Under the pieces are notes generated by a model. That model was not told the origin of the DNA. It did no database searches and worked only from the letters and a program-made list of their open reading frames with translations. The position numbers and the translations under genes were made by a program. From Microbispora catharanthi (GTDB lineage: Bacteria; Actinomycetota; Actinomycetes; Streptosporangiales; Streptosporangiaceae): 64,000 nucleotides of DNA. The stretch is taken from contig NZ_VDMA02000013.1 in assembly GCF_006334915.2 (NCBI RefSeq), positions 124,001 through 188,000 of the forward strand, written 5' to 3'. Position 1 is the first letter of the stretch. Each line of letters begins with the position of its first letter. This document shows positions 48,540-57,594 of the stretch, one piece after another.

Positions 48540-50015
48540 GTGGATCATGGTGACGTGGTCGAAACCTTCGAGACGCTCGTCGCCAGGGCCGCGCCGGGCC
48601 ATCAGTACGTGCTGTGGGACCTGTGGACGGCCCTGTTTCGGGCGGCGGCCCATCGCGAGCACGCCGAACGCGCTCTCGACGCCTTGGCGGCGGCCCCGCC
48701 CCGGCTGTGGCCCGAACTCGACCCGGCGCGGCGTCGTGGCTGGTACTCCGCCCTCATGGACGTGACGACACCCGTGCCGGACACCCCGCTCGCCGTGCTG
48801 GCGGCGGCCTGCGCCTACGACGGCCACGAGCGGGAGCGCGCCGTCCGGCATCCCGCCATGCGCCGCGACCCGCGGCTGCTGCCGATCCTGGTGATCCGGG
48901 CCGCCGACTGGGTGACCGAGGTGCGGTCGGCGGCGGCGGACGTCCTGGACCAGGTGCTCGCGACGCCCACCGCGACCGTTATGGAGACCGTGGCACCGGT
49001 CGCCGTACGGCTCGGGAGACGGCGTCGCGGCGAAGCGGTCGTCCGAATGGTGCGTGACGCGATCACGCGGGCGAGCGACGAGGTCCTCACGGCCCTGCGC
49101 AGCAGCGCCGACATCCCCACCCGCCGGTTCGCTTACCGGGCCTGCCTCGACGGCGGTCGCCTCGGCGAGGCGGACCTGGTCCACGCTGCGCAGCACGAGG
49201 AAGACATGGCCTGCCGGACGCTGTGCGCGGAGGCGGTCGCCGGGCTGGACCGTCCCGACCTGCTGCGGGGACTACTGGCGAACCGGGCGGCCCGGGTGCG
49301 TGCCACGGCGATGACCGCACTGGTGCGGCTCGGCACCCCGGAGCACGGGGAGCGGATGCTCGGCGACGGCTCCCCCGTAGTGCGGCTGACCGCGCAGTGG
49401 GCGGTCCGGCGGGCGGGCGGCGACCCGGCGGAGTTCTACCGCCGCCTGCTCGATGAGCGGCCGGGTCACGGGCTACGGCACCTGGTCGCCGGGCTCGGTG
49501 AGTGCGGCACTCCCGCCGACGCCTCGATCGTCCTGCCGCACCTGGCCGACGAGAGCCCCCGTGTGCGGGCGGAGGCCGTACGTGCCGTGTCTCGCCTGGG
49601 AGCGCGGGCCGACCTGGCCGCGATGCTCGTCGATCCCGCGCCGGTCGTCGTACGCCACGTCGCCGAGGCGCTGCGCGACGCGCCCCCGCCCGAGGATCGG
49701 CTGTGGCCGTTGCTCGACGGCGGGCGTCCCCCGCACGTACGACGGGCGGCCCGCCGGCTGCTCGCCGGGACGGACAGGTGGAACCGGCTCAAGGCCGACC
49801 TGATTCTTCTGTCCGGGCCGGACGAGTCGCTCCGCGAGCGGGCTCGGGCCGGTGTGGACGACTGGCTCGCCCGCCAGGCGGCCACCGCGTACGCGGGACC
49901 CCCTGAGCCGCTTTGCCGCGAGCTGGCGGCACTGGTCAAGCAGACGTACGACGCGCTGGGCGAGCGGACCGCGCGCGTCCTCACCTGGCACCTGCGAACG
50001 GCCTGCGGTCCATAG
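48540..50015 (+). CDS. HEAT-repeat protein
   Basis: The protein has 491 residues from GTG 48540 (GTG 48555 is an alternative). Repeated helical pairs of 30-40 residues are visible from about 120 on (WVTEVRSAAADVLDQVLATP, NRAARVRATAMTALVRLGTP, DESPRVRAEAVRAVSRLGAR, GRPPHVRRAARRLLAG), a HEAT/PBS-lyase-like solenoid. It is probably a cytoplasmic protein-binding scaffold. The partner is unknown. It begins directly after the tRNA-like pair and precedes the secreted SUKH protein by 23 bases. Confidence 0.7.
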   Translation: MDHGDVVETFETLVARAAPGHQYVLWDLWTALFRAAAHREHAERALDALAAAPPRLWPELDPARRRGWYSALMDVTTPVPDTPLAVLAAACAYDGHERERAVRHPAMRRDPRLLPILVIRAADWVTEVRSAAADVLDQVLATPTATVMETVAPVAVRLGRRRRGEAVVRMVRDAITRASDEVLTALRSSADIPTRRFAYRACLDGGRLGEADLVHAAQHEEDMACRTLCAEAVAGLDRPDLLRGLLANRAARVRATAMTALVRLGTPEHGERMLGDGSPVVRLTAQWAVRRAGGDPAEFYRRLLDERPGHGLRHLVAGLGECGTPADASIVLPHLADESPRVRAEAVRAVSRLGARADLAAMLVDPAPVVVRHVAEALRDAPPPEDRLWPLLDGGRPPHVRRAARRLLAGTDRWNRLKADLILLSGPDESLRERARAGVDDWLARQAATAYAGPPEPLCRELAALVKQTYDALGERTARVLTWHLRTACGP

Positions 50016-50038
50016 TGCAAGATCGATACGGTACGCGG

Positions 50039-51646
50039 ATGATCGGACCCCCGTGGGCGCGTGTCGTACGACCGGCGCTCGTGGCCGCGCTCCTGATGGC
50101 AGGGCTCGCGGGCGAGCCGGACCTCATGGAGGAGACGGTGACGTGCTCCTCCATGTCCATGGGCGACACCGTGTCGCTGTCCTGCGACGATCCCGAGTTC
50201 GAAGCGAGGATCAAGGCCAACGCGCTCACCGCCGAGGAGGCGAAGGCCATCGGCTGCCCGCCGATCCGGTGGGAAGACGACGGGACCGCGACGGGAAGCG
50301 AGGAGCCGCAGGAACCGGTCTTCGTGGGCGACGAGCCCACGTACGTCCTGCGTACGCCCGATCCGGCGATCGCCGCCCGGGTGAACCAGGCGTGGGACCG
50401 GATCGAACGCTGGCTGGGCGCGCACGCCTCGGCCACGCTGCGGAAGCTCGAGTTCGGCGCCGGCCCGCAGGCCCTCGCCGGGTGGGAGGCCAATCACGGC
50501 CGCCGCCTGCCCGACGACCTGTACGCCTCCTACCTGCGCCATGACGGCGCCGACGGCAACCTGGGAGAAGGGTTCCAGCTCCCCCCGTCGTACGGCCTGC
50601 TCGGTCTGTTCGAAATCGACTCCTTCAACTGGGGCAACTGCCAGGACCTGGTGATGGAGGGTGACCTGGACGCGGCCGACCCCGAGGACGGGCGGTGGCA
50701 CGGCAGCTTCCTGGCCATCGGGAGCGACGGCCGCGGCCGGGAGCTGTTCGTCGAGCCGCGTACGGGGCGTGTGGGCGAGGCCGCGTCGGAGGAGAGACTG
50801 GAGTACGACGGCCCGATGGGCTGGCCGTCGCATGTCGCGATGCTGGAGGCGCTGGCCGGCGCGCTGGAGCGGGGTGTGGCGCTGCGCGACTGGTATCCGG
50901 TCGTCACGGCGGGCTGCGAGCTGCGCTGGGCCGAGGACCCGGCCCCCGTGCGGCCGGGCTGCGCCGGCGGCCCCCGGCCGTCCCCCAGCCCCACGCCCAC
51001 CGTGGAGCCGACCCCGGAGAAGCCGACGGCCGGGGAGCTGCGGGCCGGCGGGTGCCTGCCGCCCCGCCGTACGCCGCGGGTGCGTATGCCGGGGCCGCGT
51101 GCCATCGCCGAGGTGAACGCGGTGTGGCGGCGCGTCGAGCGGTGGCTGGCGCGAAAGGCCCCCGTCACGTTCAAGCGGCTCCGGCCACCGGCCCGCCCCC
51201 TGGACATCGCCAGGTCGGAGGCGGCGATGGGGCTGCGCTTCCCCGACGACCTGCGCGCCTCGCTGCTGCGGCACGATGGCGCCGGCTCGCTGGGGTTCGG
51301 CCCCGCGCCCTTCTACGAGCTGATGTCCGCCAAGCACATCCACTCCGAGTGGAAGATGCTGTGCGACATCGGCGGCGACTCGCTCGGCTACTGGTGGAGC
51401 GGCCACCTCATCCCCTTCGCTTACGCCATCGACGGCGGAAACCTCTTCGTCGACACCCGTACGGGCAGGACCGGCGAGTTCTTCAACGAGGAGGGGCTCA
51501 CGCTGGAGGGCGACGTGGTGTGGCCGTCCTACCTGGCGCTGCTGAAGGCGACCACGAGGTCGCTGGAGACCGGCAGGCCGATCCGCGGCTGGCGGCCGAA
51601 GGTCGTCAAGGGCGAGCTGGAGTGGGAGAGCACCACCCGGCGGTAG
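50039..51646 (+). CDS. Exported protein with two SMI1/KNR4 (SUKH) domains
   Basis: The protein has 535 residues from ATG 50039; TACGGT at 50027-50032 lies 6 bases upstream, so it is possibly leaderless. The N-terminus (ARVVRPALVAALLMAGLAGE) looks like a signal peptide. Two related domains follow, about 110-295 and 365-525. Each has W-x-R-[IV]-ERWL, LPDDLYASYLRHDGA or FPDDLRASLLRHDGA, and a terminal TGRxGE...WPSxxxxLxA block, the SUKH signature. A Pro-rich linker (PRPSPSPTPTVEPTPE) separates them. SUKH proteins are often cytoplasmic immunity proteins against toxins; an exported tandem form is unusual. Confidence 0.75.
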   Translation: MIGPPWARVVRPALVAALLMAGLAGEPDLMEETVTCSSMSMGDTVSLSCDDPEFEARIKANALTAEEAKAIGCPPIRWEDDGTATGSEEPQEPVFVGDEPTYVLRTPDPAIAARVNQAWDRIERWLGAHASATLRKLEFGAGPQALAGWEANHGRRLPDDLYASYLRHDGADGNLGEGFQLPPSYGLLGLFEIDSFNWGNCQDLVMEGDLDAADPEDGRWHGSFLAIGSDGRGRELFVEPRTGRVGEAASEERLEYDGPMGWPSHVAMLEALAGALERGVALRDWYPVVTAGCELRWAEDPAPVRPGCAGGPRPSPSPTPTVEPTPEKPTAGELRAGGCLPPRRTPRVRMPGPRAIAEVNAVWRRVERWLARKAPVTFKRLRPPARPLDIARSEAAMGLRFPDDLRASLLRHDGAGSLGFGPAPFYELMSAKHIHSEWKMLCDIGGDSLGYWWSGHLIPFAYAIDGGNLFVDTRTGRTGEFFNEEGLTLEGDVVWPSYLALLKATTRSLETGRPIRGWRPKVVKGELEWESTTRR

Positions 51647-51652
51647 CCGCGA

Positions 51653-52369
51653 TCACGCCAGCCGGGCGGCGATCCCGTCGAGGACGAAGTCGAGCCCGAT
51701 CACGAAGCGTTCCTCCGGCGTGGGACCGGCCGGATGGGTGAGCCATTCCGTGAGGTGGGGCAGGCCGCCGTCGGCGGCGGCCAGTTCGCGGAGCGTCGCG
51801 ATGGCGGCGTACAACCGGGCGTCGTCGTCCAGGCCGTGGCGCCGCTCCAGGCGAGCCTCCTCGCTCTCCTGCAGGGCGCTGCCGAGAACGTGCCGATCGA
51901 TCAGCACCGCATAGGTCATGGCGTCACCGACGGTCGCCCCCCGCCGTACGAGGACGGTGAGCATGAACTCCAGTCGCCGCATCATGTGCGGGCCGGCCGG
52001 AGGGCGGGCGTGGACCAGCACGGCGAACCAGGGGTGCCGCGATGTCATCCGCCGGGTTTCCAGGGCGAGCGTGCGCAGATCGCGGCGCCAGTCGTCACCG
52101 GGCTCTCCGGGGAGCGGGATCTCGGCCGTGGCCGCGTCGAGCATGAGGTCGAACAGGCCCTCCTTGCTGTGCACGTGCCGATAGAGCGCCATCGGCGAGT
52201 ACGGCCCGAGGCGGGCGGCGACCGCCTTCATCGTCAGGCCGTCGAGTCCGGCCTCGTCGGCCACGCGGATCGCCGCCGCCGTGATCTGCTCCCGGTCCAG
52301 CCCGCGCCGGCGCGGCTGCTGCCGCTGGGTCCAGATCAGCGGGAACGCGTTCGTCTCTCCCTCGCCCAC
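51653..52369 (-). CDS. TetR/AcrR-family repressor (TetR_C type)
   Basis: The protein has 238 residues from GTG 52369. The HTH is classical (REQITAAAIRVADEAGLDGL, MKAVAARLGPYSPMALYRHV) and the ligand domain is of the TetR_C/TetR class (LVHARPPAGPHMMRRLEFML). The minus-strand -10-like TAAACT (52381-52376) ends 6 bases before the GTG, so the message is probably leaderless and self-controlled. It is divergent from the glycoside hydrolase gene with an inverted repeat between. Confidence 0.85.
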   Translation of the reverse strand: MGEGETNAFPLIWTQRQQPRRRGLDREQITAAAIRVADEAGLDGLTMKAVAARLGPYSPMALYRHVHSKEGLFDLMLDAATAEIPLPGEPGDDWRRDLRTLALETRRMTSRHPWFAVLVHARPPAGPHMMRRLEFMLTVLVRRGATVGDAMTYAVLIDRHVLGSALQESEEARLERRHGLDDDARLYAAIATLRELAAADGGLPHLTEWLTHPAGPTPEERFVIGLDFVLDGIAARLA

Positions 52370-52374
52370 GGCAC

Positions 52375-52413
52375 AAGTTTACGCTATAAGCTATGCGTAT
52401 ACGACATAAACTT
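52375..52413. promoter_or_regulatory. Divergent TetR/glycosidase control region with inverted repeat
   Basis: AAGTTTA (52375-52381) and TAAACTT (52407-52413) are perfect arms flanking an AT-rich centre with GTATAC and GCTATAAGCTAT elements. One arm overlaps the presumed TetR -10. It is a good candidate for the TetR operator controlling both genes. Confidence 0.5.
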
Positions 52414-52432
52414 TCCAAAGTCGGAGGTACTG

Positions 52433-54013
52433 ATGACGCAGGCGGCGATCGACGCGTACGAACCGCCGGGGATCCGGCTGGGCATCGTGAGGGGCGTCAG
52501 CTACGGCCTGTTCGGCCCGCCCGGCACGTTCGTCCCCCAGACCCGATCATTGGGGGCCGGGATCGTACGGGCGTACGTGTACTGGAGCCAGGTCGAGCCC
52601 GAGCCGGGCCGCTACCGCTGGGACGTGGTCGACGCGTTGCTCGGCCAGCTCGACGGCGACGAGGAGGTGTGGATCACGCTGTGCTCCAGCTCCCCGTGGG
52701 CCACCCGGACACCGACCGACTTCCTGCCGCCCTCCCCCGCGCACGACCTGAACGCCTACGCCGAGTTCGTACGCCGGGTGGTGCGCCGCTGCGCCGGGCG
52801 GGTGCACTACTGGCAGTGCGACAACGAGCCGAGCAACACCGATCTGCTGTGGGCGGGGACCGCCGACGAGTACGTCGCGCAGCTGAGGGTCATGTACGCC
52901 GCGGTCAAGGAGGCCGACCCCGCGGCCGCCGTGGTGCTCGGCGGGTGCGGCTACGACGTGCTCGGCAGCGAGGCGGGAAGCGAGCCGTGGCGCTTCTTCG
53001 CGCAGGTGCTGTCCGGCGGCCGCGACGCCTTCGACCTGTTCGACGTGCACCTGTATGGCGACACCGCCGCGGTCCCCGCCCACATCGAGGCCGTGCGGGA
53101 GCTGATGCGGGCGCACGGCTGTCTCAGGCCGGTGGTGGTGGGCGAGTACGGCGCGCCCGTGCCGTTCGAGTTCCCCGACGCCCAGGCCGTCATGTACGAG
53201 GTGTTCGCCGAGGCCTTCACCGGAGACGCGCAGGCGCAGAGCACGGATCAGCCGGCCGCGCAGAGCACGGTTCAACCGGCCGTGCAGAGCACGGTTCAAC
53301 CGGCCGTGCAGAGCACGGTTCAACCGGCCGTGCAGAGCACGATTGAACTGGCCGCCAGGGCGCGGCAGGACACCCCCGAGCGACGGGCCATGGCCGCGTT
53401 GTACGCGCGGATGCCGCAACTGCCGCCCCGGCTGCGGATGTTCATGGAGGGGTGCCCGCCCGAGCTCGAGGCCAGACGACACCGGATCAACTGCCGTCAG
53501 CTCGTCGCGTGCACCCTGCAGGCGCTCGCCGCCGGGGTCCGCCGCACTCTCTACTGGAACCTCGCGCCCGAGGTCCCCGGACCGGCCGACCCGCTGCAGA
53601 TCATGCATCTGATGTTCGGCAAGCTCGCCATGCTGGGCTACCGGGACGGCGAACTCGCCGTCCGGCATCCGGCGGCGGACACCTTCGCCCTGCTCACCGC
53701 GCAGCTCGCGGGGGCCCGCCGGGTGACCCGTGTCCAGCCCGCCGACCCGCCCGGCCTGTACGCGTTCGAGGTCGAGCGTGCCGGACGGGGGCCGCTACTC
53801 GTGCTGTGGGACCGGCGCGACACGGCCGACGACACGGCCGACGGGGAGGACCAGCCGCCCGTCCCCGTCTCCTGGCCCTGGCCCGCCTCCAGCGCGACGG
53901 CCGTGGACGCGTTCGGCGAGCCGCTCGCCGTCGAGGTCCGCGACCGGCGGCTGCGCGTGGCCGTTTCCGGCACGCCGGTGTTCGTCAGCCCCGTCGTCAG
54001 CCCCGGGACCTGA
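52433..54013 (+). CDS. Clan GH-A glycoside hydrolase with internal minisatellite
   Basis: The protein has 526 residues from ATG 52433, with GGAGG 5 bases upstream. The TIM-barrel pattern resembles GH39/GH5-like enzymes: RAYVYWSQVEPEPGRYRWD, acid/base Glu132 in WQCDNEPSN and nucleophile Glu238 in VVVGEYGAP. Residues 268-307 are five copies of an 8-residue unit (AQSTVQPA type) inserted between barrel elements. A beta domain ends the protein. There is no signal peptide, so it probably acts on imported oligosaccharides or glycolipids. It is likely repressed by the divergent TetR. Confidence 0.75.
   Translation: MTQAAIDAYEPPGIRLGIVRGVSYGLFGPPGTFVPQTRSLGAGIVRAYVYWSQVEPEPGRYRWDVVDALLGQLDGDEEVWITLCSSSPWATRTPTDFLPPSPAHDLNAYAEFVRRVVRRCAGRVHYWQCDNEPSNTDLLWAGTADEYVAQLRVMYAAVKEADPAAAVVLGGCGYDVLGSEAGSEPWRFFAQVLSGGRDAFDLFDVHLYGDTAAVPAHIEAVRELMRAHGCLRPVVVGEYGAPVPFEFPDAQAVMYEVFAEAFTGDAQAQSTDQPAAQSTVQPAVQSTVQPAVQSTVQPAVQSTIELAARARQDTPERRAMAALYARMPQLPPRLRMFMEGCPPELEARRHRINCRQLVACTLQALAAGVRRTLYWNLAPEVPGPADPLQIMHLMFGKLAMLGYRDGELAVRHPAADTFALLTAQLAGARRVTRVQPADPPGLYAFEVERAGRGPLLVLWDRRDTADDTADGEDQPPVPVSWPWPASSATAVDAFGEPLAVEVRDRRLRVAVSGTPVFVSPVVSPGT
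53234..53353 (+). repeat. Five in-frame copies of a 24-bp minisatellite
   Basis: The unit is (G[CT]G)CAGAGCACGGTTCAACC followed by GGCC. Copies start at 53234, 53258, 53282, 53306 and 53330; the inner three are nearly identical and the outer two diverged. They encode A/V-Q-S-T-V-Q-P-A. Identity of the inner copies suggests recent slippage, so copy number may vary between strains. Confidence 0.85.
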
Positions 54014-54229
54014 TCGGATCATCTTGTGATCGGGGCGAGCGCCGGGCCGCCTCCGCGCTGAAGCTCGCCGGGGAGCAGTCAAGGGTTCACGGCGTTTTCC
54101 GACCCTCGGGAGCCACCTCTGTCACACAGCAGGACCAAGGTGATGTCGATCACATAAAGGGATCTTGTCGGCATACAGGCACGCATGGAGATTTGCGGGG
54201 AATTCCTCACCCCCCTCTGGAGGCTCTCC

Positions 54230-56143
54230 GTGCTGTTACGAGCAGCCATGGCCGCGGTCGCCGTGACCGCGATCGGCGCGGTTCCTGCCCACGCGGCCAC
54301 CGGCCCGGCCATCACCGTCGACCAGGGACGCACCCAGCCGGTCTTCTCCTACGCCGACGCCGTTCGCGAGCACGTCTACGTCGAGTCGAGCGTCGACAGC
54401 GACTCCGACGGCCGCCTCGACCGGGTCAGGGTCGACATCATCAGGCCCAGGGAGTCGGGGCCCGGGCTCAAGGTGCCGACGATCCTCGACGAGAGCCCCT
54501 ACTACGACAACTCCGGGCGCGGCAACGAGTCCGAGCGCAAGGTGTACGACGCGGCGGGCGAGCCCGCCAAGTTCCCGCTGTTCTACGACAACTACTTCGT
54601 GCCGCGCGGGTACGCCGTCCTCAACGTCGACATGGTCGGCACCACGAAGTCCGACGGCTGCCCGGACGTGGGCGGCAAGGCGGACGTGCTGGGCGGAAAG
54701 GCGGTCGTCGACTGGCTGAACGGCCGCGCCCCCGCCTACCACGACGACGGCTCCCCCGCGGTGGCCGACTGGAGCACCGGCAAGGCCGGCATGATCGGCA
54801 AGTCGTACGACGGCACGCTGGCCAACGCGGTCGCGGCGACCGGGGTGCAGGGCCTGGAGACGATCGTCCCGATCTCCGCCATCAGCTCCTGGTACAAGTA
54901 CCAGCGCTCCAACGGTGTCATCTACAACTACAACTACATGTCGTACCTGTCCCGGGTGATCGACACCGACCCGGCCGCCAAGTGCGCGGCGAAGCGGGCT
55001 CAGCTGGACGTCGACGCCGACGACGCCACGGGGAACTACAACGGCTTCTGGGCCGAGCGCGACTACGTCGCCGGGTCGCTCGGGGACGCGTCGAAGGTGC
55101 ACGCCAGCGTCTTCGTCGTGCACACGGTCAACGACCTGAACGTCAAGCCCGACAACTTCTCGGTGTGGTGGCAGGCTCTCGCCGACCGGAACGTGCCGCG
55201 CAAGATCTGGATCGGTCGGTATCAGCACGTGGACCCCTTCGACTTCGAGGGGCGCCGCGACCTGTGGGTCGACACGCTGCACCGCTGGTTCGACCGCTGG
55301 CTGCTGGGCGTGGACAACGGGATCATGCGGGAGCCGCGCGCCGACGTGCAGGTCGGCCCGGCCGAGTGGATCACGCAGCGCGACTGGCCCGCGCCGCTCG
55401 CCCGTAAGGTCCCTCTCCGCCCGGCCGCCGACGGTTCGCTCGGGCTGCTCCCCGCCAGGAAGGGTGAGACGGCCGCCTTCACCGACACCCGCCAGTCCGA
55501 GGACGCGATGGTCGCCGACGTCGGCACGGCGGCGCCGGGCAGGGTGGCCTTCACCACCGGCGAGCTGCCGATGAACCTGCGCATGTCCGGCACACCCGAG
55601 GTGGACCTGCGGATCTCGCTCGACAAGCCGACCTCGAACCTGACCGCGCTCCTGGTCGACTTCGGCGAGGACACCCGGGTCGACTGGCGTCTCGGGCAGG
55701 GCATCACCACCCTCGCCGAGGAGGACTGCCACGGCGACAGCACCGCCTCCGACGACGCCTGCTACAAGAAGGTCGCCACCAATCTGGCCACCAGGCCCCT
55801 GGAGGTCGTGGCCCGCGGCTGGATCGACGCGCAGAACCGCGGCTCCCTCACCGAGCCGTCGCCGCTGGCCCCCGGGACGTACGCACAGGTGACGTGGCAG
55901 ACCCTGCCGCAGGAGTACACGTTCAAGAAGGGCCACAGGATCGGCCTGGTGATCGCCGGGACCGACTCCACCTACAGCCGTGAGCAGGCCACCGGCGCGA
56001 ACGTCACCGTCGATCTCAGGAAGAGCAGCGTCTCGCTTCCGCTGGACCTGGTCGGCGCGCTGATCAACCTGCCGAAGGGCCACAAGGACTGGCGCGGCCC
56101 GAAGCAGGTGCGGCTGCCGGTGCCGGAGATCAGGCTCTACTGA
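54230..56143 (+). CDS. Secreted Xaa-Pro dipeptidyl-peptidase (S15 family)
   Basis: The protein has 637 residues from GTG 54230, with TGGAGG 6 bases upstream. An upstream in-frame ATG at 54185 would spoil the signal peptide. The signal LLRAAMAAVAVTAIGAVPAHA is typical. The catalytic triad: Ser192 in GKSYDG, Asp302 in HTVNDLN, His333 in YQHVDP. The C-terminal jelly-roll domain (LRMSGTPEVDLRISLD) is the PepX_C fold. The enzyme removes X-Pro dipeptides from peptides outside the cell, aiding protein use. It is followed by a strong hairpin. Confidence 0.9.
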   Translation: MLLRAAMAAVAVTAIGAVPAHAATGPAITVDQGRTQPVFSYADAVREHVYVESSVDSDSDGRLDRVRVDIIRPRESGPGLKVPTILDESPYYDNSGRGNESERKVYDAAGEPAKFPLFYDNYFVPRGYAVLNVDMVGTTKSDGCPDVGGKADVLGGKAVVDWLNGRAPAYHDDGSPAVADWSTGKAGMIGKSYDGTLANAVAATGVQGLETIVPISAISSWYKYQRSNGVIYNYNYMSYLSRVIDTDPAAKCAAKRAQLDVDADDATGNYNGFWAERDYVAGSLGDASKVHASVFVVHTVNDLNVKPDNFSVWWQALADRNVPRKIWIGRYQHVDPFDFEGRRDLWVDTLHRWFDRWLLGVDNGIMREPRADVQVGPAEWITQRDWPAPLARKVPLRPAADGSLGLLPARKGETAAFTDTRQSEDAMVADVGTAAPGRVAFTTGELPMNLRMSGTPEVDLRISLDKPTSNLTALLVDFGEDTRVDWRLGQGITTLAEEDCHGDSTASDDACYKKVATNLATRPLEVVARGWIDAQNRGSLTEPSPLAPGTYAQVTWQTLPQEYTFKKGHRIGLVIAGTDSTYSREQATGANVTVDLRKSSVSLPLDLVGALINLPKGHKDWRGPKQVRLPVPEIRLY

Positions 56144-56161
56144 TCCCCTGACCGTCCGGTG

Positions 56162-56195
56162 ACGCGGCGCCGGGATTCCCGTCCCGGCGCCGCGT
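56162..56195 (+). terminator. Strong hairpin terminator after the S15 peptidase gene
   Basis: ACGCGGCGCCGGGA (56162-56175) and TCCCGGCGCCGCGT (56182-56195) pair perfectly over 14 bp with a TTCCCG loop, 18 bases after the stop codon. Confidence 0.8.
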
Positions 56196-56319
56196 CCGTG
56201 CTGGCGCGGCTGGACCGCATCGCCGAACCGTAGGCGCCGGTCGCCGCGCGGCGGGCGTTTGGACCTGTTCTGGTCGGCAACCTGGTAGATCCAGGGTCAA
56301 GCCGACGGGAGAGGTCACC

Positions 56320-57594
56320 GTGCGTTTCCACGCCGACCTGCACATGCACTCCAGGTACGCCTACGCGTGCAGCAAGAACAGCGACCTGGAGCAGCTGACC
56401 TGGTGGGCCCGGCGCAAGGGCGTCACGCTCATGGGCACGGGCGATTTCACCCACCCGGCCTGGCTGGACCGGCTGCGTACGGCTCTCGTGCCGGCCGAGC
56501 CGGGACTGTTCCGGCTGCGCGACGACCTCGACCGCGAGGTCGCGGCGACGCTGCCGGGCAGCGTGGCCGACGCCCCCGTGCGGTACATGCTGTCGGTGGA
56601 GATCTCCACCGTCTACTCCCAGGGCGGCCGCTCCCGGAAGATCCACCACCTCGTCTACCTGCCGGGATTCGACCAGGCCGAGGAGTTCGACCGCGGCCTC
56701 GCCAAGGTCGCCGACCTCGGCGTGGACGGCCGGCCCACCGTACGCATGAGCTCCCGCGACCTGCTGGAGACCGTCCTGGCCTGCGGCGAGGGCGCCTACC
56801 TGGTGCCGGCGCACGTCTGGACGCCGTGGTTCGGCGTGCTCGGCTCGAAATCGGGATTCGACAGCATCGAGGAGTGCTTCGGTGACCTCACCGAGCACGT
56901 CTTCGCGCTGGAGACCGGGCTGTCCGCCGACCCCGCCATGATGTGGCAGGTCTCCGGCCTCGACGGATATCGGCTGGTCAGCTACTCGGACGCCCACTCG
57001 CCGCCCATCGTGGGCCGCGAGACCACCGTCTTCGAGACCGACCTGGACTACTTCGCGATCGAGCGGGCCCTGCGCACCGGCGCCGGCGTGTGCGGCACGA
57101 CCGAGTTCTTCCCCGAGGCGGGCAAGTACCACGTCGACGGCCACCGCAAGTGCGGCGTGCGGCTCGACCCCGAGGAGACGCGCAAGCTCGGCGGCCTCTG
57201 CCCGGTGTGCGGCAGGAAGCTCACGGTCGGCGTGCTGAGCAGGGTCGAGGACCTCGCGGACCGCCCGGCGGGCAGGAGTCCGCGCGGCGCGGCGGGATTC
57301 CGCAACCTCGTCCCGCTCCCGGATCTCGTGGCCGAGACCCTGGGGGTGGGCCCGAAGAGCAAGAAGGTGAGCGCCGAGACCGACAGGCTCGTGACCGCGC
57401 TCGGACCCGAGCTCGCGATACTCGGCGACCTCCCCCTCGACGACATCGCCGCCCACTCGCCGCGGCTCGCCGAGGCGATCGGCCGCCTGCGGAACGGCGA
57501 AGTGACGAAGGACCCCGGCTACGACGGCGAGTTCGGCCAGATCCGCGCCCTCGACCCGGCGGCTTCCCAACCGGGCCGGGTCAGAGGTAGGTGA
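56320..57594 (+). CDS. Endonuclease Q-like PHP-domain DNA repair nuclease
   Basis: The protein has 424 residues from GTG 56320, with GGGAGAGG upstream. The PHP metal site begins with ADLHMHSRYA (His8, His10), continues with GTGDFTHP and PAHVWTPWFG, and ends with VSYSDAHSPPIVGRE. A C-terminal four-Cys zinc module (HRKCGVRLDPEE, GGLCPVCGRKL) and VLSRVEDLADRP match EndoQ. Characterised EndoQ enzymes cut DNA 5' of deaminated bases (uracil, hypoxanthine) and AP sites. It is a single gene; the 3' end overlaps the convergent SDR gene by 14 bases. Confidence 0.85.
   Translation: MRFHADLHMHSRYAYACSKNSDLEQLTWWARRKGVTLMGTGDFTHPAWLDRLRTALVPAEPGLFRLRDDLDREVAATLPGSVADAPVRYMLSVEISTVYSQGGRSRKIHHLVYLPGFDQAEEFDRGLAKVADLGVDGRPTVRMSSRDLLETVLACGEGAYLVPAHVWTPWFGVLGSKSGFDSIEECFGDLTEHVFALETGLSADPAMMWQVSGLDGYRLVSYSDAHSPPIVGRETTVFETDLDYFAIERALRTGAGVCGTTEFFPEAGKYHVDGHRKCGVRLDPEETRKLGGLCPVCGRKLTVGVLSRVEDLADRPAGRSPRGAAGFRNLVPLPDLVAETLGVGPKSKKVSAETDRLVTALGPELAILGDLPLDDIAAHSPRLAEAIGRLRNGEVTKDPGYDGEFGQIRALDPAASQPGRVRGR

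Noticed and set aside
53234-53353. Regular 24-bp repeats considered as a CRISPR array
   Set aside because: There are no spacers, the units are contiguous and multiples of three, and they are translated in frame within a glycosidase.
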